Origin: JAJZCD01 sp964570005 | Lineage (GTDB): Bacteria > Patescibacteriota > Saccharimonadia > Saccharimonadales > UBA4665 | DNA: 64,000 nt | Direction of reading: 5' to 3' | Assembly (NCBI GenBank): GCA_964570005.1 | Contig: CAZMWE010000001.1 | Span: 16,285 to 80,284 of the forward strand | Part shown: positions 7,461-16,103 of the stretch, piece after piece | Layout of the letters: each line of letters begins with the position of its first letter | Numbering within the stretch: position 1 is the stretch's first letter | Program-made: the position numbers and the translations under genes | Notes under the pieces: model-generated | Seen by the model: only the letters and a program-made list of their open reading frames with translations | The model's database searches: none | Told to the model about the DNA's origin: nothing

Positions 7461-8405
7461 TTGCGGATAGATACGGCAGCAGCTTACACTAAGAAACAGG
7501 CTCCAACAAATGTTACGGAGGGTATACAAACATTGCCTCTCATAGAACTCAAGGACGTTAGCAAACTATACGGCTTCGGCGATGCCACCAGCGTAGCGCT
7601 CGACGAGGTTAATTTGACGATTGAACAGGGCGAATGCGTGGCTGTAATGGGGCCATCCGGTAGCGGTAAGAGTACGCTTATGAATATCATCGGTCTGCTT
7701 GACCGGCCGACCCACGGCGACTACAGCTTGAGTGGCCGGCATGTCAGCCAGCTGGCCACCAACCAGCGGGCCCGGATGCGGCGGGACCGCATCGGATTTA
7801 TCTTTCAATCGTTCAATTTGTTGCCGCGTCTGACGGCAATTGATAACGTCGCCCTGCCGCTGTTATATAAGGGTATGTCGCCAGCCAAACGTCTGCGCAA
7901 GGCCTGGGACATGCTGGAGCGGGTGGGCTTAGGCGATCACGTGTTCTATTACCCACGTCAGCTGTCCGGCGGTCAGACGCAGAGCGTGGCGATTGCTCGG
8001 GCGTTGGTGAACAGTCCGCAGCTCATCATCGCCGACGAACCGACGGGCAACTTGGATAGTAACAGTTCGCGGTTGGTCATGGAGCTGCTTTCTGAAATCC
8101 ACAAGACCGGCAACACGGTTCTATTCGTGACGCACAATCCCGAGCTTACCCGTTACGCGACGCGCGTAGTGTATATGCAGGACGGTTCCGTCCGATATGA
8201 CGAGCAGACCAAGCTTGGCGAGGTCGGACGTTACGCCCGCCAGGTGATGTATGCTGTACCGGAAACGACCGAAGATGATGACTTTGCCGGCGTGTCAGCC
8301 ATTATGCCGGTACTCGATAAACGCGCCTCGGCTGGCGCGGCCATAAAAGCCAAGTTGCCCCGTCGCCGCAAAAAAGCTCCTGCCAAAAAGGCGGCCCGTA
8401 AATGA
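7461..8405 (+). CDS. ABC transporter ATPase, MacB/LolD type
   Basis: A 314-residue ATPase of the MacB/LolD/FtsE group. It has Walker A GPSGSGKST, Q-loop FIFQSFNLLPRL, signature LSGGQ, Walker B LIIADEPTGNLD and the H-loop VTHNPEL. The start used is TTG and gives about 27 residues before the ABC core; an internal TTG at LPLIELKDVSK would give a more usual N-terminus. The C-terminus carries an unusual extension of about 75 residues ending in a lysine/arginine-rich tail (RRRKKAPAKKAARK), which could contact RNA, DNA or acidic lipids. It overlaps the permease gene by ATGA, so the pair forms one efflux or lipid/peptide-transport system. Confidence 0.9.
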   Translation: MRIDTAAAYTKKQAPTNVTEGIQTLPLIELKDVSKLYGFGDATSVALDEVNLTIEQGECVAVMGPSGSGKSTLMNIIGLLDRPTHGDYSLSGRHVSQLATNQRARMRRDRIGFIFQSFNLLPRLTAIDNVALPLLYKGMSPAKRLRKAWDMLERVGLGDHVFYYPRQLSGGQTQSVAIARALVNSPQLIIADEPTGNLDSNSSRLVMELLSEIHKTGNTVLFVTHNPELTRYATRVVYMQDGSVRYDEQTKLGEVGRYARQVMYAVPETTEDDDFAGVSAIMPVLDKRASAGAAIKAKLPRRRKKAPAKKAARK

Positions 8406-9619
8406 TCAGCCTGCGCAACGATAACTTCCGGTTGGCCTGGCAAAGCCTGCGAGCTGCCTGGGCCCGCAGCGCGCTGACCATGTTCGGGATCATTATTGGC
8501 GTGATGGCGGTAGTCCTAATGGTGTGCATAGGCCAGGGTGTAAAGCAGCAGGTCGCCGGACAGCTCGGCCGCTACGGTAAAAACGTGCTTACGGTGTCGT
8601 CCGGAGCCGGTAGTGGCTCGGGACTGAGTACGTTTACGGGCTTGTCGGGGGCCAGTAGTACGCTGTTGATGCAGAACGATCTGAATACTGTACGAAATAC
8701 TCCGGGCGTGGCTGAGGCGGTTCCGCTGGCGGTGGCCAGCGGCAGTATGCAAGGTGACCATACGGTGACATCGCCGTTCATTGTGGCGACGAATGCGCAG
8801 TTCCCGGACATCATCAACCAATCCTTCTCGGCGGGCGGCTTTTTTGATGGCGAAGATGACAGTAAGACCGTGGTGCTTGGTGCGACCATTGCCCAGGAAC
8901 TGTTCGACAACAACGCGCCGCTCGGTCAGGGGCTGATCTGGCGCGGCCAGCGGTTTCTGGTGGCCGGAGTGTACAACTATTTTAACGCTCCGCCGTTTTC
9001 GGTTGAGGCGAACTTCGATAACGCGGTGTTCGTGCCCTACTCCACAGCGCGACAAATAAGCGGTGATTCTCTAGCGATCTATGAGATTCTGGCGCGTAGC
9101 AAGACAGTCGGTGATGCGCCGCAGGTCGTCACGGCAGTGCACTCGGCACTTGTGGCGTCGCATGGCGGCGCTAACGACGTGACGGTCGCGAGAGCCTCTG
9201 ACGGCAATAGTGCGCCAGACCAGACCATACATTTGCTGACGCTGCTGGTGAGCGGTGCGGCTATTATCGCGCTGGTTGTCGGCGGCGTGGGTATCATGGA
9301 CGTTATGCTGGTGAGCGTTACGGAACGCATGCACGAAATCGGCATCCGCAAGGCCATCGGCGCCACCAATCAGCAGATTATGCGTCAGTTTGTCGCCGAA
9401 GCATTTGTGCTGAGCACCTTCGGGGCCTTTTTAGGCGTGGTGTTCTCTATCGCTGGCGTGGGGCTGCTTCGCGCTTACACTACACTGCAAGCGGTGTTGG
9501 TGTGGCAGATTATGGTCATTGCGCCGCTCATTGCTATATTCATTGGTGTGTTTTTCGGCAGCATGCCCGCGCTTAAGGCGGCCCGTAAAGACCCCATCGA
9601 AGCGCTACGTCACGAATAG
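8402..9619 (+). CDS. ABC permease, MacB/FtsX type
   Basis: A 405-residue permease: TM1 at about residues 20-42, a large extracytoplasmic MacB_PCD domain (about 50-275), then three C-terminal membrane segments. The FtsX-family hallmark MHEIGIRKAIGATNQQI lies after TM2. It pairs with the ATPase through the ATGA overlap. Systems of this type (MacB, LolCDE, bacitracin-type) act by mechanotransmission to export or extract peptides, antibiotics or lipoproteins. No membrane-fusion protein gene is adjacent, as expected for a one-membrane cell. The substrate is unknown. Confidence 0.9.
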   Translation: MISLRNDNFRLAWQSLRAAWARSALTMFGIIIGVMAVVLMVCIGQGVKQQVAGQLGRYGKNVLTVSSGAGSGSGLSTFTGLSGASSTLLMQNDLNTVRNTPGVAEAVPLAVASGSMQGDHTVTSPFIVATNAQFPDIINQSFSAGGFFDGEDDSKTVVLGATIAQELFDNNAPLGQGLIWRGQRFLVAGVYNYFNAPPFSVEANFDNAVFVPYSTARQISGDSLAIYEILARSKTVGDAPQVVTAVHSALVASHGGANDVTVARASDGNSAPDQTIHLLTLLVSGAAIIALVVGGVGIMDVMLVSVTERMHEIGIRKAIGATNQQIMRQFVAEAFVLSTFGAFLGVVFSIAGVGLLRAYTTLQAVLVWQIMVIAPLIAIFIGVFFGSMPALKAARKDPIEALRHE

Positions 9620-9620
9620 C

Positions 9621-9649
9621 TTGCATATAGTCATTATTCATGATATAAT
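9621..9649 (+). promoter_or_regulatory. Sigma-70-type promoter of the gene at 9690
   Basis: TTGCAT (9621-9626), 17-nt spacer, TATAAT (9644-9649). The predicted start is near 9656, giving a leader of about 34 nt without a clear Shine-Dalgarno sequence. A second possible hexamer, TATATT at 9675-9680, lies 9 nt before the ATG. Confidence 0.65.
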
Positions 9650-9689
9650 ATAAAATTGCCTGTTAGGCCTTTTTTATATTTCTGTACTC

Positions 9690-11120
9690 ATGAATAACGA
9701 AATAGCCCCTGTTGCTAGCGCTGATGCTATATCTCGACGAGTCCTTTCGCTAGGGAGAGGCGTCCCTGAAGAGATTATGCTAATCGGCGCTGCCGCTGTC
9801 TATGCTGCATTGCCAGGCGCTCCTCAGCCTAGTCGCATTGAGCTGTTGGCCACTACACCTGGTGTGTTCGAACATGTAAACGAGCAACCAGGCATGCGGC
9901 GTACGCGCTCCGCTGATGGGGATCCGAGGCTTACCGGCAACGGCCTTGACGTTATAACACGATGGCCGTCATATGCGCCCGGAGCAACGGCGATTGAACG
10001 CAAATGGGAAGACAAGCGAGGTGTCAAATACGCTGGCCTTCCCGACTTGTACGCGTCTGGACAGGAGGATAACAATGCGCGTCGTAGGCGGAAAGACGGA
10101 GACTACACGGCGTTTATCCGCCATACCCTGCAGAGCCCGGATAGCCGCTTGCTGCCGGGGCGCGTGATGCAGAGTGAGATGAAACTGCTGCTTGCCCACT
10201 TGCCTGAACACCTACTCGTCAATCCGAAGATCATTCGGCTTATAACAGAAAATATATACACGGACTTTACGCTGTATGGCGATCCACGGATCGGCCGTGC
10301 GAACCAGATTATTGGTACATTGGAGAGGGCGAGGTACCGCGTGCCTGCTCTGTATCACAACGGGTTTTGGTTGCTGTATGAGCTGGGTGCTATGGCCCAA
10401 CGGATGTCACGCGCCGGTTTTAGTATAACGGAACAGCAAGATGGACTTATTGCCCATAGTGCCGCCGACAACGTGTACGGCAACGGACGCTTTACTAATA
10501 ACCCTAATGCGTACGACGAATACCTGTCCGCCGTACGGTTAGAAGCACGCGCGCGACGCCTTGGGCTTGGTCGGTCGCGTATTGGACAGCTTCATACTAA
10601 CGTCGTAGCAACCGAAATCGCAGAAGGTAGGGTATGGCAGCGAGGACGTAATATGCTCGGGCGGGTAGAGCGCGAAGTTGCTGGCCGCGATTTGCATATA
10701 CTTTCGGAACCGGCGGCGCTCAAGTCAATCTGGGGTTTGGTCTTCGAGGACGGATTCTCGGCGCGGTTTGACAAACGGCGGACGTTAGGCCGGGTTGCGG
10801 TGGTCGGAAAGTTCTGGGTTACCAGCGTGGACGAAGCAGTACGGCTATTTGGTGACAAGCTGGACGTACGTGTACCGGGCAGCGATCAGACCCCCCGCGA
10901 ATATATAGGTAACCGTCTGATCGGCAATGCTTGGTTCCAGGAAAATTACCAGCAGCCGGACGGTTACCCTACTCACAATATGATTCGTCATCTGCACGCA
11001 GAGCAACAAATATGGCTGGGCCGTGCCTTGCTTGCCGGCCGCATAACGCTTGCAGATGCGCACGAAAAAGTCGAGGGACACACACAGATGATGCAGAATA
11101 TGTTCGGTACTGTCGCTTAG
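9690..11120 (+). CDS. Hypothetical protein with HD-phosphohydrolase-like middle region
   Basis: A 476-residue soluble protein, not firmly recognised. The N-terminus (about 25-110) has a strand-helix pattern with IMLIGAAAVYAAL and then IELLATT, loosely like a nucleotidyltransferase core but without a clear G-S...D-x-D motif. The middle (about 224-315) resembles the HD-domain arrangement Y-H-N...A-x-x-x-D-x-V-Y...D-E-x-x-S-A. However, the metal-binding His of the HD pair reads Ala (SAADNVY), so it may be catalytically altered. The C-terminal 150 residues are alpha/beta and unassigned. The gene stands alone, convergent with the Nramp gene, ends overlapping by 4 nt. The HD reading is my inference. 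Confidence 0.5.
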   Translation: MNNEIAPVASADAISRRVLSLGRGVPEEIMLIGAAAVYAALPGAPQPSRIELLATTPGVFEHVNEQPGMRRTRSADGDPRLTGNGLDVITRWPSYAPGATAIERKWEDKRGVKYAGLPDLYASGQEDNNARRRRKDGDYTAFIRHTLQSPDSRLLPGRVMQSEMKLLLAHLPEHLLVNPKIIRLITENIYTDFTLYGDPRIGRANQIIGTLERARYRVPALYHNGFWLLYELGAMAQRMSRAGFSITEQQDGLIAHSAADNVYGNGRFTNNPNAYDEYLSAVRLEARARRLGLGRSRIGQLHTNVVATEIAEGRVWQRGRNMLGRVEREVAGRDLHILSEPAALKSIWGLVFEDGFSARFDKRRTLGRVAVVGKFWVTSVDEAVRLFGDKLDVRVPGSDQTPREYIGNRLIGNAWFQENYQQPDGYPTHNMIRHLHAEQQIWLGRALLAGRITLADAHEKVEGHTQMMQNMFGTVA

Positions 11121-12517
11121 CTTGGCAGGAGCGCCCAAATAGCAGCCAGGCCCGCGGCGGCCATAGCGCCCGTGGTCAGCCAGCCGACCAGCTGGCTCAA
11201 GGGGCCGGTGGCCCATTTGCCCATCACCTTTTTGCTGCTGCTGATGCGCAAGATCAGCACCATGATTACGGGTGCTACGATGCCGTTTATCATGGCCGCG
11301 TAAATCAATGCTTTGATGGGATCGATGCCGAGCAGGTTGATTCCGAACCCTATAAGTATAGAGATTATGATGATGCCGTAAAACGCGCTGGCTTGCCCCA
11401 GTTTGCGGTACAGCCCCTCGCGCCAACGGAAACTCTCAGCCACGATGTAGCTGGACGATCCAGCCAGCACCGGTATGGCCAGGATGCCCGAACCGACGAT
11501 GCCGACGGCGAACAGCCAGTAAGTGGCGTTGCCGGCAAACGGCCGCAGCGCCTCGGCCGCCTGTGTAGCGCTGGTGATATTTGTGACGCCGTTCACGAAT
11601 AGTACCCCGCCGCAAGCCGCGATGATAAAGAACATGATCATTTCGCTAAAAAACATCCCTGACCAGACATCGATGCGCATATTGCGGATCTGCTTGCGGC
11701 CGGTCGTGGCCTGTCGCAGCTTGATAGTCTTTTTGCCATGCAGAATTTCTTCCTCGACCTCTTGGGACGTCTGCCAGAAAAACAGATACGGCGAAATGGT
11801 CGTGCCCATGATGGCACATAAGATCACAAAGTCCTGCTTGTTAAACCGTAGTTGCGGTTTGAGCGAATGCGCCAGTACATCGTGCCAGTTCAAGTGTGCC
11901 ATGGCGGCCGAAACGATGTACGCTACCAGCACGAACGCCAGATATTTGAGATATTTGGCATATTTGGCATATGGTACAAAAATCTGTAGCGCAATGGTGA
12001 AGATGGAAAAGCCGAGCACGAGCCCGCAAAAGCTTAAGGATGGTCTGATCAGTTGCGTTGCTTTGGCCATGGCCCCAAGGTCGGCGCCGATGTTAATGGC
12101 ATTGGTTGTAAACAGCAGGAGTGCACAAACGCGTAGCACCCGCATCGAAAAGTGTTTGCGGATGTTGGCGGCTAACCCCTCCCCTGTCACCAGGCCGATG
12201 CGGGCGCACATTGCCTCCAGGTTGGCATCCAGCGGATAGAGCCAAGCGGCCAACCACAAGAAATGGAAGCCGTAGTGTGCCCCCGTCTGGCTGTACGTGG
12301 CGATTCCTGACGGATCCTGCCCTGCCGCCCCGGTGACTAGTCCCGGTCCGAGCGTGTTCCAGTACTGCCGGGTGCCCTTGGCCACCTTGCCACGTTGAAT
12401 GGTCCGCCGGGCCTTTTTGCTAGCCTTAACCGTGCGGTCGAGCAGGACCGCCGGTGCTTCGGCGGTCCTCGTTATGACCACGTCAGCAAGGGGCTTTGTT
12501 AGTTTTTGTGTTGCCAT
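11117..12517 (-). CDS. Nramp-family divalent metal transporter, divergent metal site
   Basis: A 466-residue membrane protein with about 11 hydrophobic segments after a basic cytoplasmic N-terminus of some 50 residues. TM1 carries AAGQDPSGIATYSQ (D68), the position of the metal-binding D-P-G-N motif of Nramp. TM6 reads MGTTISPYLFFWQ where classical Mn/Fe transporters have M-P-H. The protein therefore belongs to the Nramp superfamily, but its metal site lacks the conserved Met, suggesting a different cation preference such as Mg2+. That specificity is inferred. The likely promoter is a TACAAT about 30 nt upstream; the gene is monocistronic. Confidence 0.8.
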   Translation of the reverse strand: MATQKLTKPLADVVITRTAEAPAVLLDRTVKASKKARRTIQRGKVAKGTRQYWNTLGPGLVTGAAGQDPSGIATYSQTGAHYGFHFLWLAAWLYPLDANLEAMCARIGLVTGEGLAANIRKHFSMRVLRVCALLLFTTNAINIGADLGAMAKATQLIRPSLSFCGLVLGFSIFTIALQIFVPYAKYAKYLKYLAFVLVAYIVSAAMAHLNWHDVLAHSLKPQLRFNKQDFVILCAIMGTTISPYLFFWQTSQEVEEEILHGKKTIKLRQATTGRKQIRNMRIDVWSGMFFSEMIMFFIIAACGGVLFVNGVTNITSATQAAEALRPFAGNATYWLFAVGIVGSGILAIPVLAGSSSYIVAESFRWREGLYRKLGQASAFYGIIIISILIGFGINLLGIDPIKALIYAAMINGIVAPVIMVLILRISSSKKVMGKWATGPLSQLVGWLTTGAMAAAGLAAIWALLPS

Positions 12518-12612
12518 GTGTTAGCTAGAAACTACTAGAGTTTATTGTAGCAAAAACCACAGTTTTCAAACAGACTTCAAGTCTGCATTAAGAAGCGACT
12601 CGCTTAATCCGG

Positions 12613-13203
12613 TTAGCCCGGGTTATCGGCTTCAAAATCCGCAGCTAGCGACTGAGCATTGTGCGCGACGATATGCGCGAGGCTGTACCAAGCAGCGCTT
12701 CCCTCAAACCACGTTGTACGTGAAGGCCGACCCTGTAGACGTGCCAACTCTTTTGCTCTGCTGATGCATGTAGTACGAACAATGCCTCGTAAAAAGTCTG
12801 ATTCCTGCAGCTCGAGGTAGACGTGTGTGTATACGGCTTCATTATGTAGGCGTAACACTTCGGGGGAGGCAGTATCCAGTAGCCCTATGCCTACCTCGTC
12901 GATCATGTCAAAGAAAGCTGGCGTAGATTGCCAGAGTATCGGTGGTCTGCCACTCCGTACGGTCGTACGGTCCCGTCCATGTTCGTTAGTCCAGGACCCT
13001 GGCTGGATCCATCCCCTGCCGCGTAACCGCTTAATGGTAGGGTCTGTTGTCGTGTTGGACACGCCTAGAACTTCTCCCAACTGTCCTCGACTCCATGACT
13101 CACCTACGTGAACTTCTCCGCTACTCGCCATGGCTGCCATAGCCAGTGCTTCATAGTCGCCTGGCGACCCTTCTCTTACTAGTTCTGGAGCGGCATTAAA
13201 CAT
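12613..13203 (-). CDS. Winged-helix transcriptional regulator-like protein
   Basis: A 196-residue protein starting at the ATG at 13203, preceded by AGGA, 13 nt after the VKOR stop. An upstream extension to 13401 is open but lies inside VKOR and has shadow-like composition. Residues about 10-75 form a helix-turn-helix: an ALAMAAMASSG helix, a GQLGEVLGVSNTTTDPTIKRL recognition-type stretch, and a wing (GRGWIQPGSW). The remainder is helical with no recognised ligand domain. It is the last gene of the uppP-protease-VKOR operon, so it may regulate envelope genes. Confidence 0.55.
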   Translation of the reverse strand: MFNAAPELVREGSPGDYEALAMAAMASSGEVHVGESWSRGQLGEVLGVSNTTTDPTIKRLRGRGWIQPGSWTNEHGRDRTTVRSGRPPILWQSTPAFFDMIDEVGIGLLDTASPEVLRLHNEAVYTHVYLELQESDFLRGIVRTTCISRAKELARLQGRPSRTTWFEGSAAWYSLAHIVAHNAQSLAADFEADNPG

Positions 13204-13216
13204 ATGAGGTCCTGGC

Positions 13217-13867
13217 TTACAAATGCTGGCCGAAGTAGTACCAGAAATGGTACAGCGTATAGGCGGTAAGTACGAGGAACCAAGTGACAAGGACGTCGAG
13301 GTGGTGACGCAGGCAGAAGTCTGTAGCCCGGGCCAACCATGATGGGGTTTTGATGTGCTCCTGCTGCAAGTTGTGTAGGCTGACGTACCAGAACAGTACA
13401 TACATAGCGACGTCGGTGGCCAGGCAGAATGGGCACAAGGCGTGGATCTGAAAGAGCGCTACCCAGAACATCCAGAGCGCAAAAAATATGCCCGCGGTTG
13501 CACCGAGTTGGAGCCCCTGCCAGAACCACCGCTTGAACTTGGCTCCTGCCAGTATGGAGACGCCGATGGTAATAACTACCGGGAACACCAATAAACCGAA
13601 TATAGGTCCGGGTATGTGGCCGATTTCACCCTTGCCGCTGGTGATAACGCTGCCGCAACTGATGAGCGGATTAAGGTTGCAGGCGGGTTGATACGTCGGG
13701 TTCTTCCAGATTTGTACTTGGTCGTAGGCCAGGACGAGCGAAGCGATGAGCCCGACTATGCCGCAGGCAATCAGCAGCCACGGCATGACAGCGTTGAGCC
13801 GTGCGAGCGGCGCGGGTTTAACTGTCTTCGCGGCCTGTCCCCCTGGTTTTTTAACGGTCGTTGCCAT
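13217..13867 (-). CDS. VKOR-family disulfide-generating membrane protein
   Basis: A 216-residue vitamin K epoxide reductase homologue with four or five membrane helices. The redox cysteines are all present: the outer pair C63 and C71 (ACNLNPLISCG) and the quinone-side C145-x-x-C148 (ALCPFC). Bacterial VKORs re-oxidise a thioredoxin-like partner outside the membrane and pass electrons to quinone. No DsbA-like thioredoxin is fused or adjacent. The start is supported by AAGGGAGAG upstream. It lies 17 nt downstream of the MarP-like protease gene, whose product carries cysteines on both sides of its catalytic domain, so the protease is a plausible client. Confidence 0.9.
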   Translation of the reverse strand: MATTVKKPGGQAAKTVKPAPLARLNAVMPWLLIACGIVGLIASLVLAYDQVQIWKNPTYQPACNLNPLISCGSVITSGKGEIGHIPGPIFGLLVFPVVITIGVSILAGAKFKRWFWQGLQLGATAGIFFALWMFWVALFQIHALCPFCLATDVAMYVLFWYVSLHNLQQEHIKTPSWLARATDFCLRHHLDVLVTWFLVLTAYTLYHFWYYFGQHL

Positions 13868-13884
13868 AAAATCTCTCCCTTGTC

Positions 13885-15060
13885 CTAGTCGCTACAGGCA
13901 CCGGTACTGTATGTGGTATTCGATTGCTCGCCCGTGGCCAGCTCGCCTGCCACCTGATGCCCGGTCAGAGCGTATCCGACATCATTGTACGAGGTGGAGG
14001 TGGCGAAGACAATGCCCAGTACGCTCCCGTCACTCCCCACGACCGGACCGCCGGAATTGCCGGGGATGATGTGGGCTTTCAGGGAGTACACATCACGTTC
14101 CGTGTTGCCCTGGCCGTAGATGTTGCGGCCTAGCGCTGTAAAGTGCTCCATGACGGCCGCCGGCTGCGCGTTGAAGCTGCCGCCACCGGGGAATCCGAGG
14201 ACGACACCGGTGGTGCCGGTAGGTTGCTCGCTGTCGTTAATTTTGAGTGGTGTCCCGTGCAGATCGTTGACCTTCAGTACGGCCAGGTCGACATTCGGGT
14301 CGAACCAGATAACGTGCGTGTTGTGCAGTGCACCACTCTCGTCGATGACTTTCGGGCTCATTACGCCGGCTACCACATGCGCGTTGGTAGCGATCTCCCC
14401 GGGCGCCACGATAAAGCCGCTGCCTTCCACAATGCCGCCGCAGCCGCTGCCTTCCACCTTGACCACCGACGATTCGGCGGTGTGTACTACCGCGTTGAAT
14501 GACCCGAGCTCCGGCAGGCTGACCTGCGTATTCGGGCTAGGTTCCAGGCCGCTGAATACCTGCGGAAAACCGTTGGGGTCGATGAGTTTGTTCAGAGAAC
14601 TGAGGATCGATGTAGCCGGGGGTAACTGGGTGTTGAGTGCGCTTAAGATTCGTGAGTTTTTGAGCGTCTGCTGGAAGTTGCTGGCAGGGCCCAGCACCAG
14701 GATGGACGCGATCAGCCAGGCACCGAGGAGGGTCGTGGCGACCGCCATTACCGAACCAAGCGCGCCGTCGAAGCTGTCGAGCGAATGGTTGCGCGTGATC
14801 TTACGTTTGGCGTTGCGCCCGAGCATCTCACCAATGGTCATGCAGATGAGACCACCGCTCAAGGCGGCTATCAGGCCGGTTAGAGCTTTGGCGGACAAGC
14901 TCTGCTCGTGGTTCATGATGATGCTGCCGATCCACGATCCGGCCACTAGCCCGATGATGAACCCGATCGTCGAGCCAGCCTGTCTAACCAATCCCAAACT
15001 GTAGCCCCGTATCAGCGAACTAATGACAAATATAATGATTAGGATATCGATTAGATTCAT
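13885..15060 (-). CDS. MarP-like CvpA-domain membrane serine protease
   Basis: A 391-residue protein with four N-terminal membrane segments of the CvpA (colicin V production) family (residues 1-125), a linker, and a chymotrypsin-like protease domain (about 185-385) outside the membrane. The catalytic triad is visible: H228 in TNAHVV, D258 in NVDLAVLKV and S336 in PGNSGGPV. C207 and C389 bracket the protease domain, as in mycobacterial MarP, where the equivalent pair forms a stabilising disulfide. MarP acts in acid and oxidative-stress tolerance through peptidoglycan hydrolases. Here it lies between uppP and VKOR in one operon, which supports an envelope-stress role. Confidence 0.9.
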   Translation of the reverse strand: MNLIDILIIIFVISSLIRGYSLGLVRQAGSTIGFIIGLVAGSWIGSIIMNHEQSLSAKALTGLIAALSGGLICMTIGEMLGRNAKRKITRNHSLDSFDGALGSVMAVATTLLGAWLIASILVLGPASNFQQTLKNSRILSALNTQLPPATSILSSLNKLIDPNGFPQVFSGLEPSPNTQVSLPELGSFNAVVHTAESSVVKVEGSGCGGIVEGSGFIVAPGEIATNAHVVAGVMSPKVIDESGALHNTHVIWFDPNVDLAVLKVNDLHGTPLKINDSEQPTGTTGVVLGFPGGGSFNAQPAAVMEHFTALGRNIYGQGNTERDVYSLKAHIIPGNSGGPVVGSDGSVLGIVFATSTSYNDVGYALTGHQVAGELATGEQSNTTYSTGACSD

Positions 15061-15068
15061 GACGGACT

Positions 15069-15995
15069 TTACGGAGCTCCGCGGATGATACCTACCAGCA
15101 GCATAAATACGCCGAAACTGATGCAGTAGACGCCGAACGGCCGGAGCGACCGGCTGCGGAAATACTTATCCAGATATCGTACCGACAGATAGGCGGCGAT
15201 GCCAGCCAGCAAGCTACCGACCAGGATCTGGCCTCCATACTTCCCGGCATGGGCCAGTACGTCAGGTAATTTGTAGAGTCCGGCGAGCAAGATTAGCGGC
15301 GTGGCCAGCAGGAATGAAAAGCGGGCGGCGTCCTGATGGTCCAGGCCACTCCGTAAGCCTGCTAACATCGTAATACCGGAGCGCGAGAGTCCTGCGATAA
15401 AGGCAAAGACCTGGGCGAAGCCGATCAGCGCGGCACGCTCAATAGTCAGGTGGTCGCTAACAACGCGGGTCGTTTTGGCAACGGCCAGCTCGTCTGTGCC
15501 GGCTCCGCGCTGGCGCGGGCGGTCAAGCTCGGCTTTTGTTAGCAGCTTGTCGCCCCTGATCAGTAGGATACCGTTCAGGATTATGAATATGATGGCAAAA
15601 AAGGCTGTGCCGAAGAGCACACGCAGCTTGTGATCAAACAGCAGACCCATGAGCCCGCCCGGTATGGTGGCGGCTATGAGTAGCCAGTCTAGTTTGGCAT
15701 CGCCGTCATTGCCGATGTGCACGGTACGTTTATTAAGGTCAAGGCTGCGGAAAAAACCTCTTACGATACGCGCCCACTGTGCCCGGTAAAAGATGATCAG
15801 CGCCAGTGCGGTCGCGACGTGCATCATCACCAGCAGGTTCAAAAGTGTGGAACTGCCCGACTTGGCCTGAGCGCTTAAATTAGTCCAGTTAAAGAGGTTA
15901 ACGATGAGTACGGCATGCCCTAGACTGGAGACCGGAAACAGCTCGGTTACTCCCTGTACCAGTCCAAGGATTATTGCCTGCAAATATGTCAGCAT
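15069..15995 (-). CDS. uppP: Undecaprenyl-diphosphatase
   Basis: A 308-residue polytopic membrane protein of the BacA/UppP family. The two signature regions are GVTELFPVSSLGH near the N-terminus (catalytic Glu and the P-V-S-S motif) and GLSRSGITM around residue 203. The protein recycles undecaprenyl diphosphate to the monophosphate carrier for peptidoglycan and surface glycans. It is slightly longer than many homologues because of a charged cytoplasmic loop (about 155-185). It is the first gene of the uppP-protease-VKOR-regulator operon. A TAAACT hexamer 9 nt before the ATG is a possible -10. Confidence 0.95.
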   Translation of the reverse strand: MLTYLQAIILGLVQGVTELFPVSSLGHAVLIVNLFNWTNLSAQAKSGSSTLLNLLVMMHVATALALIIFYRAQWARIVRGFFRSLDLNKRTVHIGNDGDAKLDWLLIAATIPGGLMGLLFDHKLRVLFGTAFFAIIFIILNGILLIRGDKLLTKAELDRPRQRGAGTDELAVAKTTRVVSDHLTIERAALIGFAQVFAFIAGLSRSGITMLAGLRSGLDHQDAARFSFLLATPLILLAGLYKLPDVLAHAGKYGGQILVGSLLAGIAAYLSVRYLDKYFRSRSLRPFGVYCISFGVFMLLVGIIRGAP

Positions 15996-16103
15996 CTGCT
16001 ATCTAGTTTAGCATGTGCCGGACTGGTCGTGGGGTCTGCGGCCCGGCCTGTTTTATAAATTACTTCAGCTTCTGCTGGGGCTGGTTGGTATACTGGGAGA
16101 GTA

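Noticed and set aside
12613..13401. 262-residue version of the regulator at 12613
   Set aside because: The first 66 codons lie inside the VKOR coding region and have shadow-like composition; the ATG at 13203 has its own AGGA ribosome site.
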